Origin: Hypoxylon rubiginosum
Taxonomy: Eukaryota > Ascomycota > Sordariomycetes > Xylariales > Hypoxylaceae
NCBI GenBank assembly: GCA_902806565.1
Contig: CADCXA010000006.1
Location: 1,984,001 to 2,048,000, forward strand
Direction of reading: 5' to 3'
Length of the DNA stretch: 64,000 bases
Part shown: positions 11,365 through 23,350 of the stretch, piece by piece
How the letters are laid out: the number at the start of each line of letters is the position of its first letter
Numbering within the stretch: position 1 is the first letter of the stretch
The notes under the pieces: model-generated
The model's input: only the letters and a program-made list of their open reading frames with translations
Told to the model about the DNA's origin: nothing
Databases searched by the model: none
Made by a program: the position numbers and the translations under genes

Positions 11365-13226
11365 TCAATGGAACTGATCCTCCGTAACACCCTTCCCCAT
11401 GGCCGCGGTACTACTAACGCCGCCCGTGACCATCTTCTGTAGCTCGTCGGCGTACGTGGCGCCGCTCCACTTCTGGTGCTTGACGACGTCGACCTGCCCC
11501 TCCATCTCGGGCTCCTGGACGAGCTCGCCGTACGCCCGCATCCCGTCGGCCGCGTACGCGCGCGCGAACCGGTCGCTGATGAGCGCCGTCGTGTGCAGCC
11601 CCGCCAGCGTGATGAACTGCCAGCAGTAGCCCAAGGTGGCCAGTCGTCGGATGTAGGTCTCCTGCTCGTCCCGCGGCATCGCCGCCTTCCAGTTGAAGGA
11701 CGGGGATAGGTTGTACGCTAGCCTGTTTTTTTTTAATATGACTGTTAGATGCGACTGTTCTCACTAGGTTCTAGTCATAAAGGAGGAGATGGGGTGGAAA
11801 GAAGGGAGAGGAAAGGGTAGGAAGTGGCTTTTTGAAGGGAAAAAAGGGGAGTCGTAAATGAAAATGAAAAACATACTTCTGCTCCGGCCATACGGCATGC
11901 ACCCCCTGCGCAAACTCCTCCGCCTGCTTGAAGTCCGGCAGCTTGCTCTCCATCCAGATAGCATCGCAGTACGGCGCGTACGCGACCGCCCTGTTAATAG
12001 CGCAGTCGCAGCCGCCCTTGAGCCGGTAGAAGCCCTCGCGCGTGCGGGGCGCGTCCCAGTCGAAGTAGACGTCGACGCCCGTGACGCCGTGGGCGGCGGC
12101 CCGGGCCTCGGCGATGCTCTTGCCCTTGGCCTGCTCCAGGTATCTTTTGATCAGCCCCTTCTTGTCCGGCAGCGAGGGGTTGGCGTGTATGGCGTCGGCG
12201 ACGGCCTCGTCGAACCGCCGCAGCCCCGCCTGTTGCAGCCACGCGTCCTCGATGGCCTGCAGCCGGTCGCCCGTCTCGCCCGCGCGCTCCGCCGCCAGCA
12301 TCAGGTCGTTGAGGGGCTTCAGCTGCGGGTTCGTGCTGCCGAGGATGAACGCGTGGTCGCGCGGGTCGATGGTGGTCGTGATGAGGGTCGCGGCCTCGGC
12401 GTCGGTGCGCGCGACGGCCAGCAGGTCCGAGCCCATGATGTCGGCCTGCGCCCGGATCGCCACGAGCCGGTTGATGTGCTCGCTGACGGGCACCAGCACC
12501 TTGCCCGCCATGTGCCCGCACTTCTTGGTGCCGGGGGCCTGGTCCTCGATGTGGATCCCCGCCGCCCCCTGCTCGACGAACAGCTTCGTCAGCTTCATCA
12601 CCGCCGTCAGCCCCCCGTGGCCCGTGTCCGCGTCCGCGATGATCGGCCGCAGGTAGTCGACGTTGGCCAGCTTGGCGCGCTCGGCCTTCGGCGCGCTCAG
12701 GCGCTCCTGCCGCTGCTTGCGGTCGTGGAAGAGCTGCGCCATGAACAGGTGCTTGACCTTGTTCGGGACGGTGGTCTTTTCGTTCATTAGCACGTAGGTA
12801 CATCGCTGAGAGAAGGGGTTAGGAGAAATCGTAACGCACGTATGGGTAATCTGCTAGATCCGGCCCGGGCTCGTCAGACGAGGAGGCGGTGGACGATGAC
12901 TGCCAACCGGACACGTAGACGGTATCTAGATACTTGGCCATCTGCGTGACCATGGTCGGTTCCAAGCAGCCATATGTGTAGCTGGCATCACGGTTCTGGA
13001 AGCGGCCCTCGAGGATCTTCCATAGCTTCTTGGACTGGGCGTTGCTCGGGTATTCGATTTTGAGGTTGCCCCGTTTAGAGACGATCTGCTCGGCGGTGAA
13101 TGGCCGTCTGGTATATCTCCATCTCGGATCACTCCACCACTGCTTGACAGCCTCGACCTCCTTCGCGAACACTTCATCTTCGGTATTCGGATCGACGGCC
13201 GGGTTGATCATGTTGTTGGACGCCAT
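11365..13226 (-). CDS. acuD: Isocitrate lyase
   Basis: Three exons on the minus strand: 13226-12840, 12775-11877 and 11722-11365, with introns of 64 and 154 nt. They give 547 residues, the usual family length. The enzyme cleaves isocitrate to glyoxylate and succinate, the first step of the glyoxylate shunt, used for growth on acetate and fatty acids. The active-site signature KKCGHM sits in exon 2, after [11 protein letters not shown], which contributes to the metal and substrate site. Exon 3 holds the NLSPSFNW and [10 protein letters not shown] segments. Removing the introns restores DYPYTTVPNKV and WPEQKLAYNLSP, both conserved. The related 2-methylisocitrate lyase is the alternative, but the N-terminus lacks a clear mitochondrial presequence and fits the acuD type. 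The protein ends EDQFH, without a canonical SKL-type peroxisomal signal. In other fungi the gene is acetate-induced and glucose-repressed; I did not identify the sites here. Confidence 0.95.
11723..11876 (-). other. Second intron of the isocitrate lyase gene
   Basis: On the minus strand it runs GTATGT to AACAG, 154 nt, phase 2, and restores the conserved EQKLAYN join. Confidence 0.85.
12776..12839 (-). other. First intron of the isocitrate lyase gene
   Basis: Donor GTGCGT and acceptor AAAAG on the minus strand, 64 nt, phase 0. The acceptor was chosen by conservation of the YTTVPNKV join. An earlier CAG (CTCTCAG) would insert extra residues. Confidence 0.75.
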
Positions 13227-15269
13227 GGTGTGCTAGGTAGGTCAGCCACTATACGCTATAGTGGTAGCTAGTTGTTGTGATAGAAGTTCGCCCAAAGTTG
13301 GATGAGGATTTCAGAAGCGTCTTTCAGTGCCCTCGAGTCTTTGTTCGTAGAATATAGGTACAAGTACGTATCTACTGCCTCGGCAACTTTAGGGCCTACG
13401 TAGATTCAAGCACAGAAGAGTCCAAGTGAATAGAACAAGTCTAGAGTAAGCTAGTAGCAGATAGCTGGCTGCTGGTATAAAGTTTTATGAAGAAAGATTC
13501 CCTGAACTACGAATGCAGAGAGACTAACGAGTAAGATGATAATGTCGACCTACGTTAACTTGATCTATAGGACTCGTCCGCTCTACAAAAGGAATCCCAG
13601 CCGGCTCAGAACCATGACTCCCACGGGCACATAGGCTCGGCAGGGATCGGTCAAGCGGCTATGATGATTCCATCATAGGTTAACCCCCAGATAGCGTGAC
13701 TTGATGGTCCTACAAGCCACGGCAACCACCGTTCGTGACTAGCCTATTGGCCGCCGTATAGCTTTCCGGGGATGCGTGCGCCTCGGAAGTAATAAAAGCA
13801 CATGGGCCACAGTCGTACGTACTTACATGCATACATACATAATAGCAAAGTAGGAAAACTAGCTTCTGACGTCTAGCTTTGCGGCTTCTCGGTTCAAAGG
13901 GACCACGGTCTAGAAGGGCTGCTGTGGGATGTGCGTTCTTGGTTTGCCGTAATTGGCCGAGTTGCCGAGTTAGCAGCCCAGGCGGCCCAGACAAAGAAGT
14001 AGGATCCAGGTCGATCCAAAACGAAACCCAGTCCCCTGGTCTCCCCCGCAGATTGGGATGGATGGTTTAGGGGGGCAGGGTGGCAGGGTGGTAGCGCAAT
14101 ATATTCCCAGAGCCGGCCCCCAGGATTTGGGGTTTTGCGTTTCCCCTTTTTGGCATTTGATAATGACGTTATACTTGGGAGTCCGGTTTAGTACTATGGT
14201 CTTTGTGCGAGCGCTGTGAGAATAGCCATCTATAAGTCAATTGACCATTAGTGTTCATGATATATAATATAAGAAGCTATAGATCATTACACTGTATTTT
14301 ATTTTATTGATAATGCTAGGTGTAATCAAGCAGAGAACTGTAAATGAGTTTCGTGCAGGTCTGTGACGGAGGTTACACGAGACCATCACGTCTACCCTTG
14401 ACATGTGAATATGCAAATGTCTGAATCAGCATCCCGCCACACAACGACAGAATATCTTAGCTGCTTAGGTATTTACTTGTGCTATCTATTATGTACATAG
14501 CTGCAACTGATCAAAAGGAGCATATATACCCTCGATAATACCCCATGGCAATAAGAGGAATAGAAGCACTGCCCCGTTTGCACCCGACATCTCGAAGCTT
14601 AGTCCCCGGGCCTCGGCTCCCAGAAGCCTAGCTGATATCTGCAACGTTCCTGGACACTTGACAATAGAATATGAATACATCTTAGATCCATGTGAATGGG
14701 ATGAGTAGTGTCTACATACCGTGCCTTTGTCTTGCAGGTATTGCCATATCATTGGCCTGTTGCATGTCATACTTCCTCTCCTCCGGCTCGACCCAGCTCC
14801 CCACAGCTCTTTATCTAGGTGGGTTAGAGCATCGTATTATATTTGCCTCCCTATACCACCGTCTCGTCTTTAACACCAACTAATGGCAAGTGGAAAGACA
14901 ATAATAAATTCCATAATCTACCTACCTAACCAAGTGGTTCCTAGCAATCGCCAATAAGGTACTTATTACCAATAGAAACGTCGCTTTCAATCGCTAGTAA
15001 GATTTCTACCTTCAACCTTCGAATGCCACTATTAACAATATTCATTCATTCATCCGCGTGGTCCTTATTGACACAATGATACTACGACGAAGCAGACGCA
15101 AGCATGCAACCTATTCATGCATCCCTCTAACCCACCCTTAAACCATGCAAATTGGAATTTGTTCATGATCGTCATGCCAAGGTATGAATCACCTTACAAG
15201 CAGATGCCGTTCCCCAAGTACACGAGAGAGAGGCACATTGCCATCCCTCATATCGCAAGCCGGTCCCAG
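13227..15269. other. Intergenic, isocitrate lyase promoter and trehalase 3' flank
   Basis: About 2 kb with no supported gene. The proximal 300 bases are the isocitrate lyase promoter. The 14.2-14.5 kb part is AT-rich. Short frames at 13.7-14.0 and 14.5-14.8 kb show no family features. Confidence 0.5.
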
Positions 15270-17760
15270 CTAAGCAAGCTCCTTGAGCAACTTTTCTTCC
15301 TTTAGTTGTTGGGCCTTCTCGTACGTCTCGTAAGGAGTCAACGTGCCGAGCGCTCTCTTCATCTCCGTGTTAATGAACTGAAGTCCGTAAACGTAGCTGG
15401 CGTTAACCCAGCCAAACCTAGAGGTATCAATGTAAGCGAGGGTTTCGTCCAAACGCACTTTTGCATGTTCTTTTACTTACCCTTCTTTGGCGACACCCTT
15501 AAAGTCAAGGCCCTGGTTACCATACTCAGCGTCGACTCGGTGAGGGTCGACAGGTCGGGTGACGTCGTATTTCTCTACGACGACACCATTGAAGTCGAAG
15601 AATGCCTTCGTAACCATGAATAGCCATTTGTACGCGAGCTTCTGCGCGAGATCCGCATATCCATAGCGGTACAAGCCCGTCCACGCCAGCATCTGCTGTG
15701 GTGCCCATCCATAAGGGTAATCCCACTGTCGATTGGGTCGCTCAAGACTGACAACGCCACGAGACTCTTCTGTTCCAGACAGAAGACCGCCGTAGGCTTC
15801 AAATTTGGGCACGGCGAACTTGACCACTTTGGCCGCTCTGTCGGGGTCTGGTACTCCAGCCCACAGCGGCCAGAAGGTCGTGCACGACTCGTACGTGCAC
15901 TGTTCTTGCTTCACCGTATCGTAGTCGAAATACATGCCCTTCTCCTCGTTCCAGCAGTACTTGTGAATGGCTGCCCGGCGCCTCTTCCAGCGACGATCCC
16001 AGATGGCAGACGTCTCCACCTGCCCGGGTTCCATCGACCCGCTGCACCACTCTGCCGGAATCTCCAGCTTGTCACCAAAAACGTTTCGGATCGTGCGAGC
16101 AATATCCATCTCGTACTTGTAGATCAATGAGTTCAGATCGATAGTTGCGAGATTGGCGCAGATCTTTTCGAGTCGGTACGAGGTATCGTGACCCGACTCT
16201 CGAACGGCTCGGTCGTGAAGGAAGTACTCATCTAATTCTGGCTCGTTGACCTCATTGTGATTATACGCTTTCACGAATTGTTCAAAGGTCATGTTATGTT
16301 TCTCAGCATAAGGCTCAAGAATATGAACGAAATGAGAAGCTTCTGTCTCCGGCGGCACGCCGAGCCCCTCTGGGCGATACCTCGAAAGGCCAGTCTTGGG
16401 ATCCAGGCGGGGTTCAGCCATCCACACGCAGTAGTACTCCTTGATAGCAGCAAGGAAAGCTGTCTTAAGGAAGTCGACTGCGCCGGGCTCGTGTTGAATC
16501 TTTTCGTATACACGCAGAGCCATGTCCGTCAAAAACGGTGGCTGCGATCGCAGTAGATAGTAGGACCTAGTTGCGTTGAGGATCTTGCCATAGTGTCTAA
16601 TGCAAAAGCAGAAATTTTGAACCATCGACTTGGCTAGGTATACTTTGTCGTTGACTAAGAGTCCAAGCGACTCCATATAACTATCCCATCCGTACAGCTC
16701 GTTGAACCTCCCTCCTGGGACCACAAATGGAAGCCCACGCAACGTCTTCTCTCCAGTTTTAGCATCCTTGACCTCTTCCATGGCCACAGCGAGCAGCCCA
16801 GGTTTTGCGTTCATATCTCTTAAACCCTCAGGAGTGATTTCCTCGGGTAGATATAGGACGTCCAACCGAATCTCTGGGCGGCTCTGAGCGAGCTTTTGGT
16901 AATACTCATACTGCTCTGGAGCCCCCCTTGGCACGTAGATTCGGGGCCGTGGGTCGTCAGTCCAGTCCTTAGGATCTTTCGCCGCAACTTCAATACTCGA
17001 AGCGTCAATGCGACGAGTCAAGCCTTCCCAGAATTGATTCTTGATGAGCCTTGACAATCTGCTGACGGGGTTCTCGTTGAGGCGACCGATGTCGAGGATA
17101 ATCCGCTTCCGTCCGAATTCCTTGGCCATGTACAGCTCTTGCAAGAGGTTGGAAAGCATATAAGTACCTCGGATGTCGAATCGGTTGTGGCCGCCGGACG
17201 CGGCGGTTCGCAGAGCCATTACCTAGCAAACCAATTAGGATCCAATTATACAGCACCTGATCTTGAACACTCACCTTCGGACCAGCATCCTCAATGGTGA
17301 TTTGCATGTTACCATCGGTATCTTCTTGTGCCGCCAAACTCTCTAGGGTATGATCGACATCGACTAGGAACTGGCGGGAGTGCGGCCGGCTGGATTCGTC
17401 TAATAGCGAATATTATCAGTTTGTTTTCCTTCGCTTTGTAACAAGGCTTTTTCTTACCATGACTGCCTCGTCGATGGGGTTCGTGGAGTCCCAGACGCCC
17501 AATCTCTTGAATAATGCCATTCTAGACTTGCTTTAGCTTCCAATATTCCCATGATAGCTATAGACTACCGCGGTATAACGTACCTGAGAATACGTGCGAT
17601 TCCGCTTGTGCGATCGGTCTCCGTGGCGGGCATCGGAAGTATAGTATGTTCTTGCGTCATCGAAGACGCCGATATCATCACCTCCGCTACCTCGACGAAT
17701 GCCGTCTTTGCTGTCGTTTCGGTGGGCCTTCGCGAGACCTGGTGTTAGAAATTCGGGCAT
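15270..17760 (-). CDS. treB: Neutral trehalase
   Basis: Five exons on the minus strand: 17760-17584, 17521-17458, 17399-17275, 17222-15481 and 15417-15270, giving 751 residues. It hydrolyses cytosolic trehalose to two glucose (GH37). Both trehalase signatures are present: [14 protein letters not shown] in the middle and [12 protein letters not shown] near the C-terminus. The regulatory N-terminus carries two basic Ser sites, RNRTYS and RRGSHD, typical protein kinase A targets in this family. An EF-hand-like calcium loop, [12 protein letters not shown], lies just before the catalytic domain. The small exons 2 and 3 were placed because the spliced frame restores RRGSHDESS and FLVDVDHTL, both conserved. 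Activity is expected to be controlled post-translationally by cAMP/PKA, 14-3-3 proteins and calcium, as in yeast Nth1. The terminal exon encodes the conserved [13 protein letters not shown] block. Confidence 0.95.
17275..17399 (-). other. Exon 3 of neutral trehalase (calcium-loop exon)
   Basis: This 125 nt exon is bounded by ATTAG and GTGAGT on the minus strand. It encodes the FLVDVDHTL stretch and the [12 protein letters not shown] calcium-binding loop. Confidence 0.85.
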
Positions 17761-20700
17761 AGCGGGTCGATGATAGCAGTTGGTGAAGGGGAAATAAGAA
17801 GATTGAAAAAGAGAGCAGTACACGAAAATAGAGTCCTGAGCAACAACAATGCTCGAATAATTGACGAATGTTCAAGTTACAGCTGGTGGGGGTATTCCGG
17901 GGATTCTTTTTATGTCGTAGAAAGACGAAGGCCCCGCTATTTTCTAAGACAAGACGATATTCGTAGGCGTTCGTCCTCGTGACGAGCAAATGAACTGTGG
18001 CGGTAAGAAGGACGAGATCGAGGTATTAAATACTGGTAGTACGGTGAGGGGATCGTGGGACGGTAGGCAGTTCTAGGAAAGCGGCTTTTGGTGACCGCCA
18101 CGAGCGACAGGGGAATAAAGGAGCAGAGTGTTCGGATCAGTCAAAGATCCTTGCGCACGTCACAAGGCACTAGCAATCACCCGATAGCTAGGACTTAGGG
18201 CTGAGGTTCATGAGTCAAGACCCAAATCGAGGCTGTGAAGAGACTTTGGTCTTTGTGATAAATTACGGGTTTATTAGACAGGTACACTCTCTGACCTCAG
18301 GTGAGGGAAAACGGATAGAATTGATTCAAGGCTCAAGAGAGGAGGTAGCAGAGTAGTTAGTAGAGTGGTGAGCAAGTACAAAATAGGTGAGGTACCTATT
18401 AAGTTTTATGTCCCTCAGATAAGAAAAGTTGCGCCGACGGGATGATGTCAGACAGCTAAGGTTACTTGCGATTAAGTACATGTTTACATGTTTAGCTCAT
18501 AGGCGGAAAGTTTGCGAGAACGGAAGCCAACGCCAACTGTCAAACCTCCACCGAATTGACCAATCTGCGTGTACATCGGTACAGCATAGAGAGCTGATAG
18601 AGTAGCACGTGCCCACCTATACCGCCAATAAAACGGAAACTAGAAAATAATATTAGACTACATTATCCGTTATCTATGGATTGTTGAAGGTATATTCTAC
18701 GTCTTCTACGTACGACAATAAGCTCGCTTCGAACTTCCAACTCTTCTTATTGCAACGACTTGCGACCTTGTTAGCTACGCGGTAGTCATCTTCCCATTCA
18801 ACAATTCCCATCCAATAACAACAAGCAGGTACAAGCAAGTTAATATAAATATAGGCAGATATATATTCCGATCCTACCTCCGAAATCTCACATCTCAGTT
18901 CTGCAGCATTCGATTCACCTATCGAAACATCAGGGTCTTCTCACTAAGCTTGTGACGAATGCACAATGACGGCGTTAGCCCCGCACGAGCTGTCACCCCA
19001 CCAAAAATCAAAATATAGTAGTTGGTAGTCCAATAAGGTTATCCTTGAGCCTCCATGTCGGCAACACTCCCGAAGATTGTCAAAGCATAACCCAATTATA
19101 GGACGACGAGAGCGGAGGCATTAATATAGATGGTATGCATCCTGCACACGTTCTAAGTATACATGAATCCCAACGGAGCTGCAACGGAGCTGCGAAGACG
19201 GCCGACGAAGAACGGGTCAGATCATGAAGCCGCAAACGTCAAGAATTTGATATACGACTCCACCTCTTCATGCGACTGTGAATTCACATTTCCACTGTTA
19301 CATATCAACGTAGCCCATTATTAGGGCCGAATGTGTGTGGCGATGTTCAGATCTCAAATTTGCGATTTTTTTTGGTAAGAGTTTTAGATGGCCTATTGAT
19401 CCCGATCCATTCAGCTAAAATTGAGACATCTAATCTCTATGCGATTGCTACTTTGATATCAACCCCATTTTACTCTCCCATATAGGTATTTGCATTCTAG
19501 GGGATAGATGGCGGCAACTTAAGTTAGCGAATGCATGCTTTATTTTGTAATAGCACCACCCACTCAGGTACAAGTATGGAGCTACCATATTTGCTCTTTC
19601 TTATCCCCATCTTCCTCCCTTTTCTCACTCCTCTTCTTAAAGTACCGAGGTGTTCAAGCTCATCCGCCTTGAGTGAACTGGCTGCAACAATCGCGTCGTT
19701 GATAATTGAGCCTTAGGGTTAGCAATTCATAATTTATCTTGTGAATAGTCGATCCAAAAAGGTACCTCTGGACAATTGGCCGGTTTCGTAGCAGAAGAAA
19801 CACATATACCCCTATTATGGTAGCTGCTTTGTTGCTTCGCGCAATTAATATTCAGTAAGTTGCTATTCATACTCATATTCATATTCTGAACAGATATACT
19901 CTGCTTAGTACGGATTTACTCTCCATCCTCCTCGAGCAGCCCTTTGCCGTGAGTCACGAACTGGTCGTTGCCGTGGTTTAGGGGAATCTGCCGAATGTGT
20001 GTATAAGAGGGGCTCTATAAGTTGTGAATCTACCTATAAACGCCTTCAGATACATTCTATAAGAATAGGAGGGTGATTTCTTACTATGTCTGGAGAGTTA
20101 TCTTGTGTATTACGAGGTTCTACTTGGGAAATTCATCTAAGGCCCTTCGTATGAAGTAGTTCATAGAATATAACATAATTTAGCCTCAGGAACTAACTAT
20201 TATATCCATTCTGATAGATATGCAAATAGATAGGTAGCCTCACTTGCCCGAATTATCGGTGACTACCTAAGTTAATAGAGGATTATATCTGCAGTTTCTA
20301 GACGACTCGATACACTATGCAGTTACACGGAGGTGAAGGTTTAGGAGGTATATACAAGGCGACAACTATTACGAACTGGCAGGTGTTACTTTTGAGAAAG
20401 GTACAGTCTCATCTAGGCCCCTGGAGCCCGGAGGTTGGATTAGCTGAGTGAAAAACACTCTGGAATCCACCTGTCGCCGACTGCGACGCTGTCTGGGATA
20501 TTCAAGAGGCCTTAGTTGATAGGATAATAAGAGCCGAAGCGTCCAAGGAGAGGCCTGGTTGAGCTTGGCTACCTTGTGGTTGCGCCGTTCACAAGGCCAA
20601 CGAATTTTCGCCTTCGCAGTCTGACTCGTTATACTTCCCCTCAACAGGTTTCCGATTCGGAGCTGTTGTGTTCACACTCGTCTGAGACTGTCGGATTACA

Positions 20701-20784
20701 TATATATACACATATGAAGACGTCAAGATATTAACAAGAGGATATTGACAAGAGGTAAATGTTCATCTCTTCTTCCACATATAT

Positions 20785-20789
20785 GTACC
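20785..20789 (+). repeat. Left 5-bp target-site duplication of solo LTR
   Basis: GTACC, repeated exactly at 21046-21050 on the other side of the LTR. Confidence 0.75.
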
Positions 20790-21045
20790 TGTCAGGACCA
20801 TAGCCCTCGTCAGGCTACGGACCTGTTGGTCACCCTTAGGGTCAAGATAGGAGTCACGGAGCCCTCATGGCCACAATAGGGGCTAAGGGGCCTGGATAGG
20901 GGTTACAGGTTTATGGGTATAAAGGGATAGGTCTCTTTGTCCTGACCTCCTGCATAGGTATACATGGGACTTGGTAACCCCTAGGTTCGTAGCTCTTCGT
21001 GCAACAACATAGTTGTTTCCTTATCGCATGGTTGGCTTCGTGACA
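20790..21045. mobile_element. Solo LTR of an LTR retrotransposon
   Basis: A 256-base segment begins TGTCAGG and ends CGTGACA, so it has TG...CA ends within 5-base inverted termini TGTCA/TGACA. It is flanked on both sides by the identical pentamer GTACC. A TATAAAG box occurs inside, as expected of an LTR promoter. No internal coding region is present, so this looks like the product of LTR-LTR recombination. A 5-bp duplication is typical of Ty3/gypsy and Ty1/copia elements. The element family is unknown. Confidence 0.75.
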
Positions 21046-21050
21046 GTACC
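21046..21050 (+). repeat. Right 5-bp target-site duplication of solo LTR
   Basis: GTACC, identical to 20785-20789. GTACC is common in the intergenic DNA of this window, which weakens the match slightly. Confidence 0.75.
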
Positions 21051-22035
21051 TAGGTTAACTTATCAACGTTAAGAATGGTAATCATGGAACTAGTTTACTG
21101 TCTACTTATCGTTCAGCTTCCAGGCGAGAAAATACCGAATTAATGGGCGGGTATGGCTACTTACCTGGTAGTAGGTGGCGATAGTAGAGTCTAGGTGGTT
21201 GTAAGATGTGTGTGATGTGAGAATACCTTCCTAGGTAGGTACTGTATGCATAGACGAATTCTAGAACTTCTCACTACGACTCTAATATCGACCACAGCAT
21301 CTTGTTTCCGTAGTGGATGGCCGTTTAGAGTGGTTGTATTTGCTTGGCGAAGCAAATGCATGACCGAGCTGAAAATATTAGGAAGCATACACACGGCTTG
21401 AAGAGGCTGGATGGCTGAGAAGTGTCACGGAAGATACCATCGAGCACGTGGGAGAATCCCCCCAAAAGAAAAGGGAAGCCGGTGTTGGACTCGCTAAAGC
21501 TGCGCTGAATGCCCGAAAGATCATGTCGGTCCCTGAACATCTGAAATCGGTACTATTCTTGTATGAGAAACATGACTATGCGTTCGAATTCGGCATAAAC
21601 TAGGTAGGCTAAGCCTATAGGTAAGATGCTCTTAACTTCGGGTCCTCGAAAATCGAAGCGAGATTGATGGATTTCACACTATATAAACAAAGGCGATTGT
21701 GGCAATATCGAAGGAAAGCCTCTTCTTCATAGAGACCTTTTGCCGAGAGCGTTTTCTGTAGGTGACAATGTGCAGGGGGAAGAAATTAAAGTCAGCCCCG
21801 CGTCTCTTTAGTTAGGTACTTGGGTACCTGATGCTTAATAACCCTTGATAATACGGAATAGAGTGGGGGGTTATTGGATACGGGAGCCATTTCTCGTATT
21901 ACGAACATTAGGAGCATTGTAAACTCACCTGAATCCTTCACGTCCTCCGGCAATTGTTCTTCATGGCAATACTAATACTATGTAGCAAATACCAGGGCGG
22001 TTATCTAACCCAACCGGAGCTGTTGATGATTACCT

Positions 22036-22071
22036 ATCATACATATCATACATATCATACATATCATACAT
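22036..22071 (+). repeat. Tandem repeat, 9-base unit, four copies
   Basis: Four perfect consecutive copies of ATCATACAT, followed by a degenerate one. No gene nearby. Confidence 0.9.
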
Positions 22072-23350
22072 ATTATGTAGTAGGTATTCCGAAAAGTTGA
22101 CAAGTCACTTTACGAATCATTAAAGGCGCCGAGGCGCTGGACGGCAGCAGGGCGGCAGCCACTTTGCACCACTGGATCCAGCTGGCCCAAAAGGTATTGT
22201 TTGCCTCATGCAATGCATCTATTTACATCCATTTTTAGAGATGTCGCCTCTTGTAGCCGACGCACAAAAACAATGGTACCAATCGTTGGCCCCGTATCTC
22301 TTCTGTCCCACGATGCCTGGGCCTTTCTCCTTCGCTAAGGTCGCCCAAGCTCCAGACACTATTAAATGACAATGTCAATAGAATCTTCAGCCTTGCGCTA
22401 ATACCTACCTCCCAGATATCTTCGAAGCTGACTGACTGCCTACTGTAAGGAATGTAAGTACCCGTCAGTAGGAAATGCGAGTTCAGCTCTTATCATTAGG
22501 TAGCTTTTGGCCTAAACGCCGAGAGCTATCTAAAACGCAACTGAGTTAGCAACGGATGCTTCTCAAGCGCGCACTTTGTGGCTTTAAGAGTCTTGACCGG
22601 TCGCTCGCAACGTAGCTTAAGCCCCCTGTTCGATATCATGCAGGTCGACCTCGCAATCTATATACTCTTTCCGTTATTGGTGTCGTCTCGGTTGGCAGGC
22701 CGAGTTCGAGCCACGAGCCACCATGGGCTAGGCTCGCCAGCCCCTTGCAACTATCATATCTTGCAGCAAATCCCCCATTCCTATTGCTACCCTTCAACCT
22801 CTACATGGTACCAACCGGTCCGGAGACGACGCACGAAAACCCGTATCGGCACCCATACAGATGTTTGTCTTTCCAAGTGGGGGGTTGCTTGGAAAAAAAT
22901 GTCAGCATAGAATTATGGCTTTCATCCCGTAGTCGACAACCTCCTCCGTTTTATTGTGTAGTGCATTTTCGTGGCTTCGGCTCTCTTACTCCTTAACTCT
23001 TCGGGGGCGTCAATGAACATTGGTACTATCATCTTTGGGCGTTTAATAACCACGTTCAGCTAATCGCTAGATACGCCACCTCTAATCTGTGAACCTTGGA
23101 TCGAATTTAATTCTTCAGGAGTAGCCATGGCAGTCTCAAAGTAGAAGCTATAGAACTTAGAGTGCCGCCAAACTTTTCTTTGCTTCACCACCCCCTCCTA
23201 GGTTCTGAAGAGTTTGCCAGATTCCGTTCTCGAAGCAAAAGAAGAAGAATTTTTTTTCATTTCGCCCATCTTGCAATCATCTCTTTTGCGAGAGGTTGCC
23301 GCGGAGATAGACGGGGTGGTCATTCCTTTTAATTTTCAAGATCCGCAAAG

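Larger units (their letters stand above)
17761..23350. other. Gene-free region of 5.6 kb
   Basis: The longest stretch without a gene in the window. The first part is the trehalase promoter and the last 700 bases the GT2 promoter. In between the DNA is mildly AT-rich, has no conserved coding frame, and holds a solo LTR (20790-21045), a possible second LTR remnant (20384-20646) and a 9-base tandem repeat (22036-22071). The 14-base units at 20727-20740 and 20741-20754 form an imperfect duplication. Confidence 0.55.

Noticed and set aside
11858..12790. 310-residue frame antisense to isocitrate lyase
   Set aside because: An opposite-strand shadow of a GC-rich exon; its sequence is Arg/Val/Leu-rich with no conserved features.
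11994..12803. 269-residue Arg/Gly/Ala-rich frame on the same strand as isocitrate lyase
   Set aside because: A frame-shifted reading of the conserved isocitrate lyase exon with strongly biased composition.
21191..21540. Short minus-strand frames near the solo LTR
   Set aside because: No retrotransposon protein motif (no protease, reverse transcriptase or integrase signature) and no coding bias.
22578..22910. 110-residue plus-strand frame upstream of the GT2 gene
   Set aside because: No known domain; it falls in an otherwise gene-free tract and has overlapping frames of similar length.
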